Source: Brienomyrus brachyistius (Eukaryota > Chordata > Actinopteri > Osteoglossiformes > Mormyridae). From it: DNA of 64,000 nucleotides. The DNA lies in NCBI RefSeq assembly GCF_023856365.1, contig NW_026042404.1, positions 141,501 to 205,500 of the forward strand. The letters are read 5' to 3'. The first letter of the stretch is position 1; every line of letters begins with the position of its first letter. The notes beneath the pieces were generated by a model. That model ran no database searches, was not told the DNA's origin, and saw only the letters and a program-made list of their open reading frames with translations. Positions 1-11,640 of the stretch are shown here, in pieces. Position numbers and translations under genes: made by a program.

Positions 1-189
1 GATGACCCAACGATCACAGCTAAGAATTCTATCCCCAAACCACTGGTCTTCCTCCCCAACCGAACGATCATTCACTGACCGTGGTAACTTATAAGGGTTG
101 GTATGATGACCAGTGGTGGACCTCACCGAACGTTTAACTGGTCTCTACACCTCGGGGGGGACATAACCTCCTCCATTATACGAGGCCTA

Positions 190-755
190 CTTGTGGATGC
201 TCTATTGCGACCCCTCCCACCAGCCCTGTCCCCGTAAAATCACAGAGTCCTCATCCGATTCCATTTCTGTTGCCCCTGTGGGCAACCCAGACTCAGGAGA
301 CATTACCAGAACATCTTCCCCTGACATAACAACCCCCTGTGGTACTGGACGCAACTCTGTTCGGTGAACTTGACGGACAACCCCGTCCCCCTCCATTGGA
401 GTTGCAGAGTAAACTGCACCCTGATCTTGGGGACACCGAACTACCATATACAAACAGGCATCCCAATGATCCTGTATTTTACCTCGAACATGGTTCCGCA
501 AACACACCAGCTGACCTTCATCAAACCCCTAATCATTAACCAACTCATTGTGTTTCCGATTTCGTGGTGTGGCTTGTTCCTCCAACTAAGCCTTCACATA
601 CTCTTGAAGCACCTGCAAACTTTCCTGATGGTTTTGTACCCATTCCTCCAAAGGTCCACCATACTGACTGATCCCGGCAGGAGCCTGAAGATAGTGTATC
701 GGTAATCGAGGCTCACAGCCAGACCTTAAATAAAAAGGCATCATCCAGTCATTTG
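190..755 (-). pseudogene. Retroelement integrase C-terminal fragment (Ty3/gypsy-like)
   Basis: Read on the minus strand this stretch gives the end of a retrotransposon integrase. It starts with a PFYL..G.EPRLP-type segment near 740, then a helical stretch, then the C-terminal beta domain with YLRNHV-like and VYSATP/VHRTEL-like segments. That order is typical of fish Ty3/gypsy-like pol proteins, whose integrase inserts the DNA copy into the host genome. The open part is 202-507. Upstream of it the same frame carries in-frame stops (near 590 and 535), so the copy is dead. Nothing else of pol is seen: the sequence beyond 755 is unrelated. The family assignment rests on remembered similarity, and the exact clade is not determined. 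Confidence 0.6.
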
Positions 756-1688
756 GTGGGGTGTAGTATTGTAAGCTTCTCTGCTGGAGGAAGTGTGTGA
801 AGCAAATTGTGCAAAAAAAATATTAAAGCAACACCAGGGAGGTTTACATCTAGATCCTTAAAATGATCGACCTGCAATTCCACCTTGAAAATCCAATTAC
901 CATATAAAGGATACAAGATGTAAAGATGACAAATGACATGGCACACATTTGTTGTTTAGACTGTTGTGTCAGGTTAATTGAAAGCTGAAGGATCTTAGTG
1001 TTTACTAGTCTAAGTAACAGAATGTCTAAACACTGTGCTTGCCTTTATGGGTTTTTAAGCAGAACATATAGGTATAGAAACATATTAACATTACGTTTCA
1101 CGATTCACTGACTGGAGAATAGGAGAATATACACATCAATATTACTACTTAAGTTAACTAACCCTAATCCCAACCCCTATTGGCACGGAGCCCGCCAGGG
1201 TTCAGGTGAGATATAAATCTGTAATCTGTATCAATGGTTTTGCTATCCATACCCACCCTATTAATGTTAGCTTCCCAGGGTTTCTTGTTAGACAAGCTCT
1301 GTGTCTCTCTATACCCCCATTTACTGCACGACTGATTGTCCATTTATAAAGAATCAAATAGGGTGAAGATGGTTTTAGTTTACAATTACTCTGGAAGGTG
1401 ACCAGATTAAAAAAAACTAAATACCATGCCTACGTGTATGTAATCTCCATCACAGTCCCCATTTTCCCCATAATCCTCGTTTTGATAGTGCCAATTTGTG
1501 TAATGTGAGTTTTTTTTTTTTTTAAAAAACTGTTATAGAAGAACATACTGGATGCCACATGTGTACAATTACCCCTTTCTAATTAGTGGGGTCCGTTGTG
1601 TCAGCTACAGCCTTTACTAACATACACATAAGTATACAGTCTTACAGCACTTTTGTTTTCCTTTTGTATTTAATGGTTTTCCATTTAG
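756..1688. other. No gene seen
   Basis: A-T rich sequence with short homopolymers (T and A runs near 1510). I see no supported coding region, RNA gene or recognisable element. Confidence 0.5.
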
Positions 1689-2030
1689 GGGGCAGCATGG
1701 TGGTGCAGTGGTTAGCACTGCTGCCTCACACCTCTAGGGCCCGGGTTCGAGTCTCCACCTGGGTCACATGTGTGTGGAGTTTGCATGTTCTACCCATGTC
1801 ATCGTGGGGTTTCCTCCGGGTACTCTGGTTTCCCCCACAGTCCAAAAACATGCTGAGGCTAATTGGAGTTGCTAAATTGCCCATAGGAGTGTATGCGTGA
1901 GTGAATAGTGTGTGAGTGTGCCCTGCGATGGGCTGGCCCGCCATCCTGGGTTGTTCCCTGTCTCGTGCCCATTGCTTCCGGGATAGGCTCCAGACCCCCC
2001 GCGATCCAGTAGGATAAGCGGTTTGGAAAG
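1689..2030 (+). mobile_element. tRNA-derived SINE, family S1, nearly full length
   Basis: It starts with a tRNA-like head: an A-box-like TGGTGCAGTGG just after the start and a B-box-like GGGTTCGAGTC about 45 bases on. The body (GTGTGGAGTTTGCATG..., ACAGTCCAAAAACATGCTG...) recurs at 20.3, 27.0, 30.0, 31.3, 50.5 and 56.9 kb. A diverged relative is at 19.4 kb. This copy lacks the terminal GGAT tail, and I see no clear target duplication. Open frames on both strands here are only shadows of the repeat. Confidence 0.85.
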
Positions 2031-3390
2031 GCTGCCTAACGCCCTTAATTTGTTTGCAATTTCGCCAGGTAGGCTACCTTCTTTAAACTGCGTTTTGCTA
2101 GACTACACATTTCGAGATGTTTTATTGTAGTCTTGGTAAATATATATATATAGTTTAGCCTAACCCAGCCACTTAAGGGAGCAAGCCAGCTCAGGTAGGT
2201 GCCAGTCCCAAGCCCGGATTAATGGAGAGGGTTGGCGTCAAGAAATAAAGAGAAATAAAGACAACTAATACTCCTAGTTTGCGAGATCTGACTGCAATGG
2301 CAGCACTGCTACAAGGGTGTGGATAAATCTATACAAATATCACCTGCATGCACATTACTTCTTTTACAATAACCAACTCCTGATCCATACTGTTAGTCGT
2401 GAAAAAAAAAACTATCGTGTACATAGAGGCCCTGTGTAAAAAGATAACTGCCAAGGAAAAGATCAAAAACATTTATTTCAAGGATACAAAGTTTTTATGG
2501 TCATGTACAGTGTACAGTGCAATTCTTATTTGATTAACTTGAATGTCTCCACAGACTAGACGATTAAACAAATAAAGCAGCGCAACATTACAATAACTAA
2601 TAACAAATAAACAAAGCTCACGAGTACTATTACAGTATTTATATCATTTATTTAAACTTAATTTTACCAGGTAAATTAACTACAAAGCAGTTACCACTGC
2701 TTTACCTGCTTCTCGGGAGAAATAGCAGATATACGTCATGTATGTGACTAAATTCTTAAGCCAATAAGGGCAAAGTTGTGTCGTAATGGAGGCGGATCCA
2801 GTTTGTGCAGCCGGTTAAAGACACTACGGGCATGTAAATGGAGAACGAAATTATAGTTATACCGAATCTCCTACACACAATACCAAGGTTACCAACTTTG
2901 GTCAGCTGACCGGAGTGAGACGTTCAATTCCCGTAAGATTTCTTTGCGCCAGCCTGAGAGTCTGAAAACACGTCACACCAGATGCATGAGAGATGGAAAC
3001 CTGGGATATTCAGTCGAATCAGATCAAATATGATGCTAAGTTAGTACTAAGTTAAAATATGTTCCGGACTTGTAACATGCACCCATGATTTGGAACAGTC
3101 AGCAGGCTGTCTCTGGCCACGCCCCCTACACTCGGTCCGGCCCCTGGCTTTTCCTGAATTCTGATTCCTTTAGATAAACATTGACTTCATTGATATTGTT
3201 ATTGATTTATCGACAGACCATCATACGTTTTAGACGTTATAATAACAACACTCTATTGATCCCCAAAGAGAGAAATTCTCTCCTTGCCTGCCCCCTCTTA
3301 CTGTCCATGATACACAAGCACATATGTAGAAAAACGTCAGCTTGGAAGCCAAGGCTGGACTTAACCTACTCCTTAGGGTTCAACTGGAAA
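2031..3390. other. No gene seen; possible LINE 3'-tail fragment
   Basis: Mostly A-T rich and unassigned. Around 2480-2545 there is a TTTATGGTCATGTACAGT-type stretch that resembles the 3' end of some fish LINEs (weak, from memory). A short (TA)n run lies at about 2142-2153. Confidence 0.35.
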
Positions 3391-3391
3391 C

Positions 3392-3502
3392 TGCCCCATG
3401 GCCGAGCGGTCTAAAGCCTCCTGCGCAGCGAAAATGGCCTTTCAAAGTAAGGGGTATTCTGTTCTCCGAAGTAAGGCGTGGGTTCGAATCCAACTTCCGA
3501 CA
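3392..3502 (+). pseudogene. tRNA-Leu-like pseudogene or tRNA fossil
   Basis: GGCCGAGCGGTCTAA (D-arm region, 3400-3413 area) and GGCGTGGGTTCGAATCCAACTTCCGACA (T-arm and 3' acceptor, ending 3502) are the two conserved blocks of a class II tRNA-Leu. The 5' acceptor (TGCCCCA) does not pair with the 3' acceptor (TTCCGAC). The middle is about 25 bases longer than a normal tRNA-Leu and shows no clear anticodon stem. It could be an intron-bearing tRNA with a damaged 5' end, but a decayed copy or a SINE-related head fits better. Confidence 0.6.
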
Positions 3503-3989
3503 AAAGTTCTTCAATCGCTACAGCAGAATTTGAGCCACTGATCGGCTTTAATTGCTTTGTTTTATTTTTGCGTTTCAGGCAAAACTACATAACACTTAAG
3601 AGGTGCAGGATGATCTGTCTTGCTCTCGCGAGGTTTTTGTACGACGTGACATGGTGACATAATGCAGCGGACGATAAAAATCTAACCACAATGCATTGCG
3701 TCAGGACCAGAATGTATTGCTTTAAGCCAGCGCTGTATGTGGGTACATGAAGTGGAAAGCACCCAATAACAAACATAACATTTAAAAAAAATCTACAAAC
3801 TAGTGGGAATATAAAATAAAATAAATGTGTCTGGGCAAATTGGTAAGTTAAATTAAATCGTTTTAAGCAGTGTTAAGCAGTGTGTGGTTTTAAACACGAG
3901 TAGCATGTACCGTGTTGACGGCGCATGAACGTATCTTGGCAGCACATGTAAAACTTAGATTTGCAAGCGGGATGTGAAACAGCATTTAG
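3503..3989. other. No gene seen
   Basis: Intergenic sequence upstream of the zinc-finger transposase-like pseudogene. No promoter or repeat is recognised. Confidence 0.4.
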
Positions 3990-6087
3990 GTGTTTAAAAC
4001 AGCAATAGAGTGCGTGTTTGTTCACGCAGTTACAATGTTTAGTTGTTATTTCTGTGGAACATCAGTGCAAACCCTTAGGGAACATGTTTTACATGTCAAA
4101 CTTCACCGTCATGAACCACGATGCGTGTTCAAGTGTGGCGCTACAGATTGCCACAATACGTTTCGTTCATATGGGGAATTTAAGGCTCATTTTTACCGTA
4201 AACATAACACAGATTCATATATTGATACTACAAATGCCCTTACGGTGTTTACGTGTAATATGTCTATGTGCCAGCGCCAATGTCGCGATGTCAGATCACT
4301 AACAGCTCACTTAAAGGAACATATAGCCGAAGGACGTGTTGTGACATGTCCGGTGACAGGATGCGACCATACGTTCACTGTGAGATCGTCGTTTACAGCC
4401 TACATGTCCAGGAAACACAGACAATGTTCTGTGGACAGTATAAGAGATCTTAATAAGGAGACAGTTTCTCAGTTTCTTGAAACTGAACCGTTAGTTACAG
4501 GCCCTACAGAGAGATTTAGTGAGACTGATGAAGGTGAAGTCCATCTTACAGAAAATTTCAGTGACCTTTTTCTTAGAAATATTTCTCTTTTCTACTTGAA
4601 ATTACATGGGCAGTTTCTTCTGCCAGCATCAACTATACAAAATATTATTGAAGAGATGCTAAGCATACATGAACTAGGACAGACATATACTTTGAATAAA
4701 TTAAGTGCATTCCTGAAAAGTGACTTAACTGAATTAACAGATGAGGTTATTGGTAGTATATGTGATGTTGTGAAGGAATCTGACCTTTTCACCATTAGTC
4801 ATGAAGGACCAATGAGAACCAATTTTTCAAGAACTAGGGCTTTTAAACAGATGTTTAGATACACAGAACCTGTAAAGTTGTACTTAGGAAGGGATGAAAC
4901 AAGGTCACAGAGGTTTGCCTACTATGTTCCATTGAAAGACACTTTGAGACATTTACTGGAGTCAGACTTATGGCAGAATTGTGCTGCACAGGGTACATAC
5001 GTACCATACACTGATGTGCTTTGTGATGTCAGTGATGGTCAGGTATATAAAAACAATGAGTTCTTTTCTCAAAACCCATCATGTCTAAAACTAATTCTAT
5101 ATCAAGATTCTTTTGAGGCGGTGAACCCATTAGGTTCAGCAAAAAGCAGCACAAAGTAGTAGCTGTATATTTGTCTCTGGCTAATTTACCACCTCATCAA
5201 GTACAGACCACATGTCACTTGTAATGCTGTGTCAGGAAAAAGACTTCAAACACTTTGGCCATGACAAAGTTTTCTCAAGGCTCATTGCAGACTTAAAAGA
5301 CCTGGAAGACAATGGAATAACGGTGGCAGAGGAAAAAGTTAAAGGGACTGTTTTGTGCATTGCAGGGGACAATTTGGGGTCTCATAATATCGGTGGATTT
5401 ACAGAAAATTTTAGTTTTTCTGAATATTTCTGCAGGTATTGCCGGACAACCCGAACAGATTTTCAAACAGATCCAAATGCATTTTACAGTCTGAGGAACA
5501 ACAAAACGTTGAAGGTATAATATCTGAGTTTTAATTCATTGAATTACTTCGATGTTTGTATGCCTGGCCTGCCACCTTGTTTAGGCCATGACATTTTTGA
5601 GGGTATCCTTTCCTATGATTTAGCCCTTTACCTGAAGTACTTCATCAAGCAAAAAAAGTGGTTCACTTATTCAATTCTGAATAGACGCATTAAGAAATTT
5701 AAGTACAGTGGCTCTGATGTGTTGAGTAAGCCATGTGCAGTAAACTCCAATGGAGTAAAGCTTTATGGTCAGGCTGTTCAGAACTGGAATTTTCTAAGAC
5801 TTCTTCCTGTGATCATGTGTGACAAGGTGAAAGAGCCCACAGATGATGATTGGCAGTTGACCCTTCAGCTAAAAGACATTGTGGAGCTGATTTGTGCACA
5901 GAAAATTTTATTGCCAGAGGTTGCATACCTTGACGTTCTTATCCAAGAATATCTTGCTTGTAGATTTTCTTTCTTTCCAGGACATAGGTTAAAGCCTAAG
6001 CATCACTACTTGCGACACTACCCTGCACTGATTTTAAAGTTTGGTCCTTTGATCAGGTTGTGGACAATGCGATTTGAAAGTAAATAA
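3990..6087 (+). pseudogene. Transposon-derived C2H2 zinc-finger / DDE-transposase-like protein, frameshifted
   Basis: Three open segments (3990-5159, 5212-5520, 5539-6087) read as one decayed protein. The first has four C2H2-like fingers in residues 19-145. The fourth has Tyr where the first zinc-binding His is expected (FTAYMSRKH). A long linker follows, then a segment ending LYQDSFEAVNPLGSAK, where a one-base shift breaks the frame at about 5135-5150. A second shift lies near 5205, and a third break near 5515. Later segments have CIAGDNLGSH, a C-x2-C pair, GLPPCLGHDIFEG and a C-terminal block ending FGPLIRLWTMRFESK, where the frame stops. I recall the family as multicopy in fish genomes. 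The D...C-x2-C...H/E layout resembles CMC/Tnp2-type RNase H-fold transposases, but that is inference. The final break could instead be a lost splice site (GAAA|GTAAAT). Probably not functional. Confidence 0.6.
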
Positions 6088-6568
6088 GGCACCATGGCAA
6101 CAACAGTCAGAACAGCATCCAGTTCACAGCTAGTTTTAAAAATTGCTTTAACGCAGAGTGATTACAGGAAATAGGTGTACTGCTTAATATTAATTAAATT
6201 ATTAAAATGTGCTAATAATAGACATATTTGTCAGTCAGACATTGTGCTTTTTAAAGAGCAGAAGGGATACATTAAATTACGATTATATTGTCCTTACTGT
6301 ATATATTTTTACATTTTTCCCCTCAATGATTGTCAAGTGATCACAATTCTTACTGTGCTTTACCCCTCACTTGATAGAGATGTACCAAAACTGAACATAT
6401 AACTGGATTTCACTCAGAATAACCAGGCCTTCTTTTTGGACTCTTTATCCCTTTTTATTTTATCTTCGCTTTCCTCAAGCCAGGCATTTACAGGTGAAAA
6501 ACCTTAAACCACAAAACACCAACTTTCACCAATCTATCTTATGAGCAAACACAAAATTTTACTTTAAA

Positions 6569-6662
<94 letters not shown>

Positions 6663-7540
6663 CACACAAAATATACAATGAATGACCAATCTCAGCTTCA
6701 AATTTCCACACAATTATACATAACTTGTTCTGAATAAAATTCCTCCAAACATCAAAGTTTAAGATCAAACCACTGGGGAAACACATAAATGAGTTACTCA
6801 ACGCAATAAATTGCAATGAAAAGCTAACCAATTAGACAATCGAACAATAGGTTTAACACTTCTGCCCATATGAATTATTAAAAGGAAAGTTCACCCTTAA
6901 TACTTTTTTTTTTTCTTTTTAGCAATTTAATATTTAACTTTTAGATAAACTAAAAATAGAACCCCCCCTTTTAAACCGCATTAATGCAAACATCTGAATC
7001 AATAAAACAGCATTCCACATATTGTCATTAAGACACTTACAGCACACCATTTATTCCTAATACAGTCAAATACCACAACTCATATAATGTTACAAGCCAG
7101 CACCAGCGCCTCAATGCCTCATTAGCGCACCCCATTAAGAAATAAACCCCACTCGCAACAGGTAGTGCTTGCTACAAATAACATTTGCAACAAAGTCCAA
7201 CACGCATGGTTCATGGTCTTACCGGCTGTCCGTTCAGAGTCTACTTTTCAGTACACAATCGCAGCACAGTTCCAGAAGCACTTGGTGTAGATTTGACCCT
7301 TTGCTTGTCGCGCTACCAATGCGTTTTGCCGACTTTATCCAAAATAAAGAGCAGGTGCGTCCGTTAATGCCTTCCCCTCGGGTGCACACAGGTGAGTAAA
7401 CTTTGGTTCCGCATGACCACTTGCGTGAACGACGTAACCACTTGCTGGAATGACGTTCATCGCAACAATGATATAAATATTTTCCCCCCTGACATATAAT
7501 CAGTGTAAGCACACAAACACATTGGCCGGTTATCCTATTC
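6088..7540. other. No gene seen; A-T rich spacer
   Basis: Contains the (TA)n tract annotated separately. The rest is A-T rich, and the short open frames (for example 7169-7399) match nothing I know. Confidence 0.4.
6572..6658. repeat. (TA)n microsatellite
   Basis: About 43 uninterrupted TA units followed by CATACACACA. The minus-strand open frame across it (poly-Ile/Tyr) is an artefact of the repeat. Confidence 0.97.
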
Positions 7541-7544
7541 ATTC

Positions 7545-8367
7545 AGTTCCACGGACAGTGACCTGTGTTACTGTGCTGTGACATCTGGTTCCTTCATTGG
7601 CTCTGTATATTTCTATAAATGACTAAATGGCTCTGTTGTAGAAATTTCCAGCCAGAGACTTGGTTCCTATATAACGAGAAGATTTTATTTTTACTCGGAC
7701 TGAGAAGCTACAGAAAATCATCTCTGCATGTGATCTCCCCTTTACTGCTCAAGCAGAGCACACGCACATCAGCAAGTGTCAAGGCAGCAAGTGCATACAA
7801 ACAACTTCTCAGGGCCTTCAGGAAGAGTCAGACTGCGGTGTCATTCAGAGATACCATTGTCTAAGACTTGCACTAAAACATTCTATGCACTTGGGCATAT
7901 TTAAACAAAGTAGTATGGTACCTATGTCAGAATCCATCCCTGCCTTGTCCTGTTCACATGTCACTGGCCATCCTATTCTCTCCTCTGTCTTGTACCCCTT
8001 AGCCCATAGTGTGTTTGCCTGCTCATCGGGCCACCATGTGGCTTAACGGGCCAAGTGGTTGGCCACCGTGCCTGACTCCCCTTTTGATTGTGGGTTTTGA
8101 GGATATCAGTGGGTCTGTGTTTTCATGATTGTCCCCCAGGCCACCATGCAGCTCAGCCCTTGATTCCAACTACAGTAGCAATCAGGTGGTTCTCGGTCTA
8201 CTAGGACTGTATAACAGGATTCTTCACCCATTCTATCTTTACTCCTTCAGCCGCATACATGAGTCAGACCTATAGGTTATTCAAATTCCGTCCTGCCAAA
8301 TTTACTGGACAGGAAGTGGACACTGCAAATGAATGTGTGAATACGCCAATACCTACATCTTTACAAG
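7545..8367 (-). repeat. Family R repeat, segments B and C
   Basis: 7545-7865 matches in reverse the sequences at about 10.89-11.17 kb and 26.54-26.78 plus 27.79-27.90 kb. Shared landmarks include TCTGGCTGGAAATTTCTACA, the CACACGCACATCA stretch, and a GTCACTGTCCGTGG end. 7870-8367 matches in reverse 26.148-26.53 kb (segment C). In the orientation of the related gag- and integrase-like pieces at 25.6-29.4 kb, this copy lies on the minus strand. It carries no supported open frame. Confidence 0.75.
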
Positions 8368-9100
8368 TTACATTAAGGGGTTTGGTACAGTAAATGGCTG
8401 TGAGGTGGGATTTCTTCTTGATGTCTGTTTGTAGCCCGTCCACCAGCAGCTGCTGCTGTATTTATCACACCAAGCAGGGAAAGTATATTGCTAAATTTTC
8501 CTTAGTTCAATTACGCTTGATTAAGCTAATTAAGCCGGCTATGTTATTTACATTCAGAAGGATGCCGCCATATTGGGTTATACACAGATGCCACGATAGC
8601 TCACACTCACATTCCCTCTTCATTATTTTTCTAAACACACTCTATCCTGCCTTGTCACCTGCAACAAGATCTCACTCCCTGTAGCAATAAAAGTCTTTCT
8701 TATGATTGAGCAGATTTCTGCTTCTCTCCTAACCATGGGCATCCAAAGTAAGATGAAGCAAAATGTTAGGAAATTTGATAACACATGGTTACTCTTTTGG
8801 TAACAGTGACTTTGGTTTTATTTTGATAGATGTAAACTACATAATATGGTCTTAACCTTGTTTTCTGTCCTAAAAGCAAACTTTTATGTTACAGGAGAAA
8901 AGTGCACAGCTGCTTGGATCAACCCCAGCTAATCAGCGCATATGGGAATCTTTTCAAAATACCATGTGAGTCTTATGCAATTTACCCAATTAATATAAGC
9001 TCTTTAGATGACGCTTAAATAATCAATTCCCATCAACTTAGTGTCAAAACACAAACTCAGTGGCAAAAAAGTGAAGGGCAACAGACTAAGTTGTGAAAAT
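8368..9100. other. No gene seen; possible LTR-like 3' end
   Basis: Near 8685 a GCAATAAAAGTCTTTC stretch looks like a polyadenylation signal as found in retroviral LTRs. No terminal TG...CA pair or second copy is found in the window, so it is only noted. Confidence 0.25.
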
Positions 9101-9109
9101 GAAATCTGC

Positions 9110-9875
9110 ATGTGATGAAAGGGCATGTGACTGTATCGCGATGATTATAATCATCAGATCAAACGGACCACGGAGTTGGCGGTATGGTCACACTGCTGGT
9201 CCCATGTCAGTAGGGTATAGCACACCCCTGGGCCCGGATACTACTAGGATGTCACTGGTGTACCACTGTGCCGTCAGAGTGTGGTGTGTCACTCCACAGC
9301 ATTGGCAGGATTGCTCCTCTCCCTGCAGCGCCACCATACGCACATGACGGTCATCTGTGGTACTGCAGAACTGAGATGTATCGCTGAACATGGTAGGACG
9401 CCAGTCGTCATCAGTCCATCAGTCCATGCCTCCCAGTGACTACACCACTCCAAACGCAACCGTTTCTGTGCTATTGTGAACGGCAGCCTATGCATGGGAC
9501 GGTGAACCCGTAGTCCAGCTGATGCCAGTCATCGCGACACGATGATATAGGGTGTTGTAGAGAGTCCAGTAGCTGTGTCCATATATCAGGCGCAGGTGTC
9601 ATGGGGATCTGTGATGCTTGGAGCACAATCCGACGATCCTTCCTTGGCGTGGTCTGTCTTGGATGACCAGAAACTTCACGACGTGTGTGGATGCCTCACG
9701 TGCCCATTGGTTTCAATATCAGGCCACTGTGATATCCGCATGGCCCACATGCAATTGCAGCACATGACCACCTGGCTTCATGTAAACCCGCAATGCAACC
9801 CTATCAAACTCCGTCAAGTGCCGTTAACACTGTCTAATGTGACTACGAGGCATCCTGTGTCTGGTGATTAAACAT
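9110..9875 (-). pseudogene. Degenerate Tc1/mariner-like transposase
   Basis: Read on the minus strand from about 9870 to 9110. An N-terminal start like MPRSHIRQ, then a helix-turn-helix-like region, are recognisable through several stops. Later come R-x-RLEWC near 9460, a FSD-x-SQF-like segment (the DES catalytic Asp region) near 9390, and a ADDRHVR/RGERSNPANAVE-like segment at 9290-9360, all hallmarks of Tc1-like transposases. Frameshifts and stops are frequent and the final D-E part is not seen. This Tc1 subfamily differs from the young element at 13.86 kb. No inverted repeats were found. Confidence 0.65.
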
Positions 9876-10459
9876 GCCAACTCCTTGCAATTTGAATCAT
9901 TTACATATCCATCACTGGTCTGCACATGTACCAGATTACATCTTTAATCGGATAGTTACTTCTGGGTTCTCAACTTTTTTTTTCATAATACCCCTTAAGT
10001 GTATATGCCCTTCACTGATGAGAAATTCATCAACATCTAAGTCCTACATTCATGTACAATGCATATTAAATGAATATTTTGTCACTATTAGTTTTGATGT
10101 ATCATTCTTTGAATGCACTCAATTGAATCATGGACAGTGGTTCCACATGGAAAAAAATGAATATTCCGAAAAGGAAAAATCCTTCTTCGGTTGATACATT
10201 CACTTTGTGTTCTGAGAATTTTTCCCTTGAGTGCCTTGTACAGTATGTCTAGTGTGTTTTTGGTGTGAATGTGGCCATAATCATACAAGGAAAAAACCAC
10301 TGACTTGTAGTGAACATGTAAAACCGCAACATGCAGTGTCATACGTAACTGAAATAAGAAATGCTGGATTGCCTGAGTTGCATGCGTGCATGTTTTTTAA
10401 TATGGGCAACATGGTTCCCTGAGATGCCTCAGTGTTGCTCACCGCCATCTCTAACACAC
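9876..10459. other. No gene seen
   Basis: A-T rich sequence. The open frames at 9874-10194 and 10088-10342 lie opposite each other and match nothing I recognise. Confidence 0.35.
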
Positions 10460-10775
10460 AACCTCACAAACCATCTTAAAACTACTGAAAGAAATAATTG
10501 GCTACACTGCAGCTCCACTGTTTTGTTTGGCACCCCTGCATGTCCTGCATTGTGTGGGGAAAAAAGCTGAAGGCTGAGGAATGTTACATAACACAGCTAG
10601 AATGTAAAAACTCTCTCTGGTGTAATTCACTGCGTAAAACCAATGGTCCTAAGTGTGGTGTCTTCTTCATAACACTCCCTGATGTTTGTGTCCGTGACCA
10701 TGAGATAGGGTGGTTGCTTTTCTTCCTTGCTTTCCTTGTATTCCTACGTTTCCTCCCCAGCCTTGGTTGGTAGGT
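10460..10775 (+). repeat. Family R segment A with Cys-rich open frame
   Basis: This matches in reverse 60.57-60.84 kb. Both copies keep the same open frame (10498-10773 here): a Cys-rich peptide containing AEECY.TQLECKNSLWCNSL and later FFITLPDVCVRDHEIGW. Several differences between the copies are conservative in the protein, which suggests the frame once coded. At 60.6 kb it follows a gag-like frame by about 120 bases on the same strand. I do not recognise the family; a secreted or envelope-like retroelement product is possible but unproven. Confidence 0.55.
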
Positions 10776-10869
10776 CAGGCAGCATCACCTTGTTTTAATA
10801 GACCCAGGTGCAATTTATCTTGAAATTAGACTCAAGTGCAGAAAATGTTCTATCAGAAGTCTTTGACAA

Positions 10870-11640
10870 TCTCTGAATTACACAGAAATCTGACTTCTTC
10901 TGAAGCTGTGAAATTGTTCATCTGTATTTGCTGCATTGGTACTTGTTGATGTGCGTGTGCCCTGCTTAAGGAGTAAAGGGGAGATGACATGCAGAGCTAG
11001 TTTTCTGTAGTTTATTTTCTTTGTCTGAATAATAATATTCTCTTCATATAGGAACCCAGTCTCTGGCTGGAAATTTCTACAATAGAGCCATTTAGTTATT
11101 TCTAGAAAAATATTTAGAGCCAATGACCTGATGTCATAGTAACACAGGTCACTGTCCGTGGTGCTGAATTCTCTACTTGATGGGCTGGTGCTGAATGAAT
11201 AGGCCAGGTGTCTGTGTGCTTCCACTGACTGGCACCCAGACATATAATGACTTTTAACAATGAAGGGGGAAAAGTCCAGACAGGAAATTAGTCAACAGTA
11301 ATTAGTAATCAAATATAGTTCTCATTTATCATTATGTAAATTTCAAAAACCTTTTCTGACTATTAATCTGCACGTTGCAATAATTTAATATTAACTAACT
11401 TGCTGTAACGTAAAGTGAAAAACAAGTTTTAAAACTAGCTGTGAAATTTTTGATGCTGTTGACCTGAATGTTGTTGCCAGAGCCTTAGGATACGTCTCTA
11501 CACATAAGTGAGGGGATGGATGCACTATTCTATGGAGGCTTCTGAAGAGAATTATTATCCCAAATTTAAATTGAGAGAGATGATTAATTCCTTTTTAATG
11601 CAGTCTGCCTTAAGAGCCCCTGTTCTGCCGTTGATCTTTT
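10870..11640 (+). repeat. Family R segments B and D, with an integrase trace
   Basis: 10870-11330 is the B segment shared with 7.55-7.87 kb (reverse) and 26.54-28.08 kb (direct). 11505-11640 is segment D shared with 28.32-28.46 kb. In D the plus frame reads EMINSFLMQSALRAP-like, which at 28.4 kb continues into a clear integrase AYHPQTNG motif. Here it diverges just before that motif. The minus-strand frame 10878-11243 is not supported as coding. Confidence 0.65.

Noticed and set aside
1689..2030. Possible active tRNA gene in the SINE head
   Set aside because: A and B boxes fit a tRNA-derived SINE; the 345-bp body, tail and many copies show it is a retroposon, not a tRNA gene.
6559..6831. 90-residue frame with Ile-Tyr repeats
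   Set aside because: Translation of the (TA)n tract.
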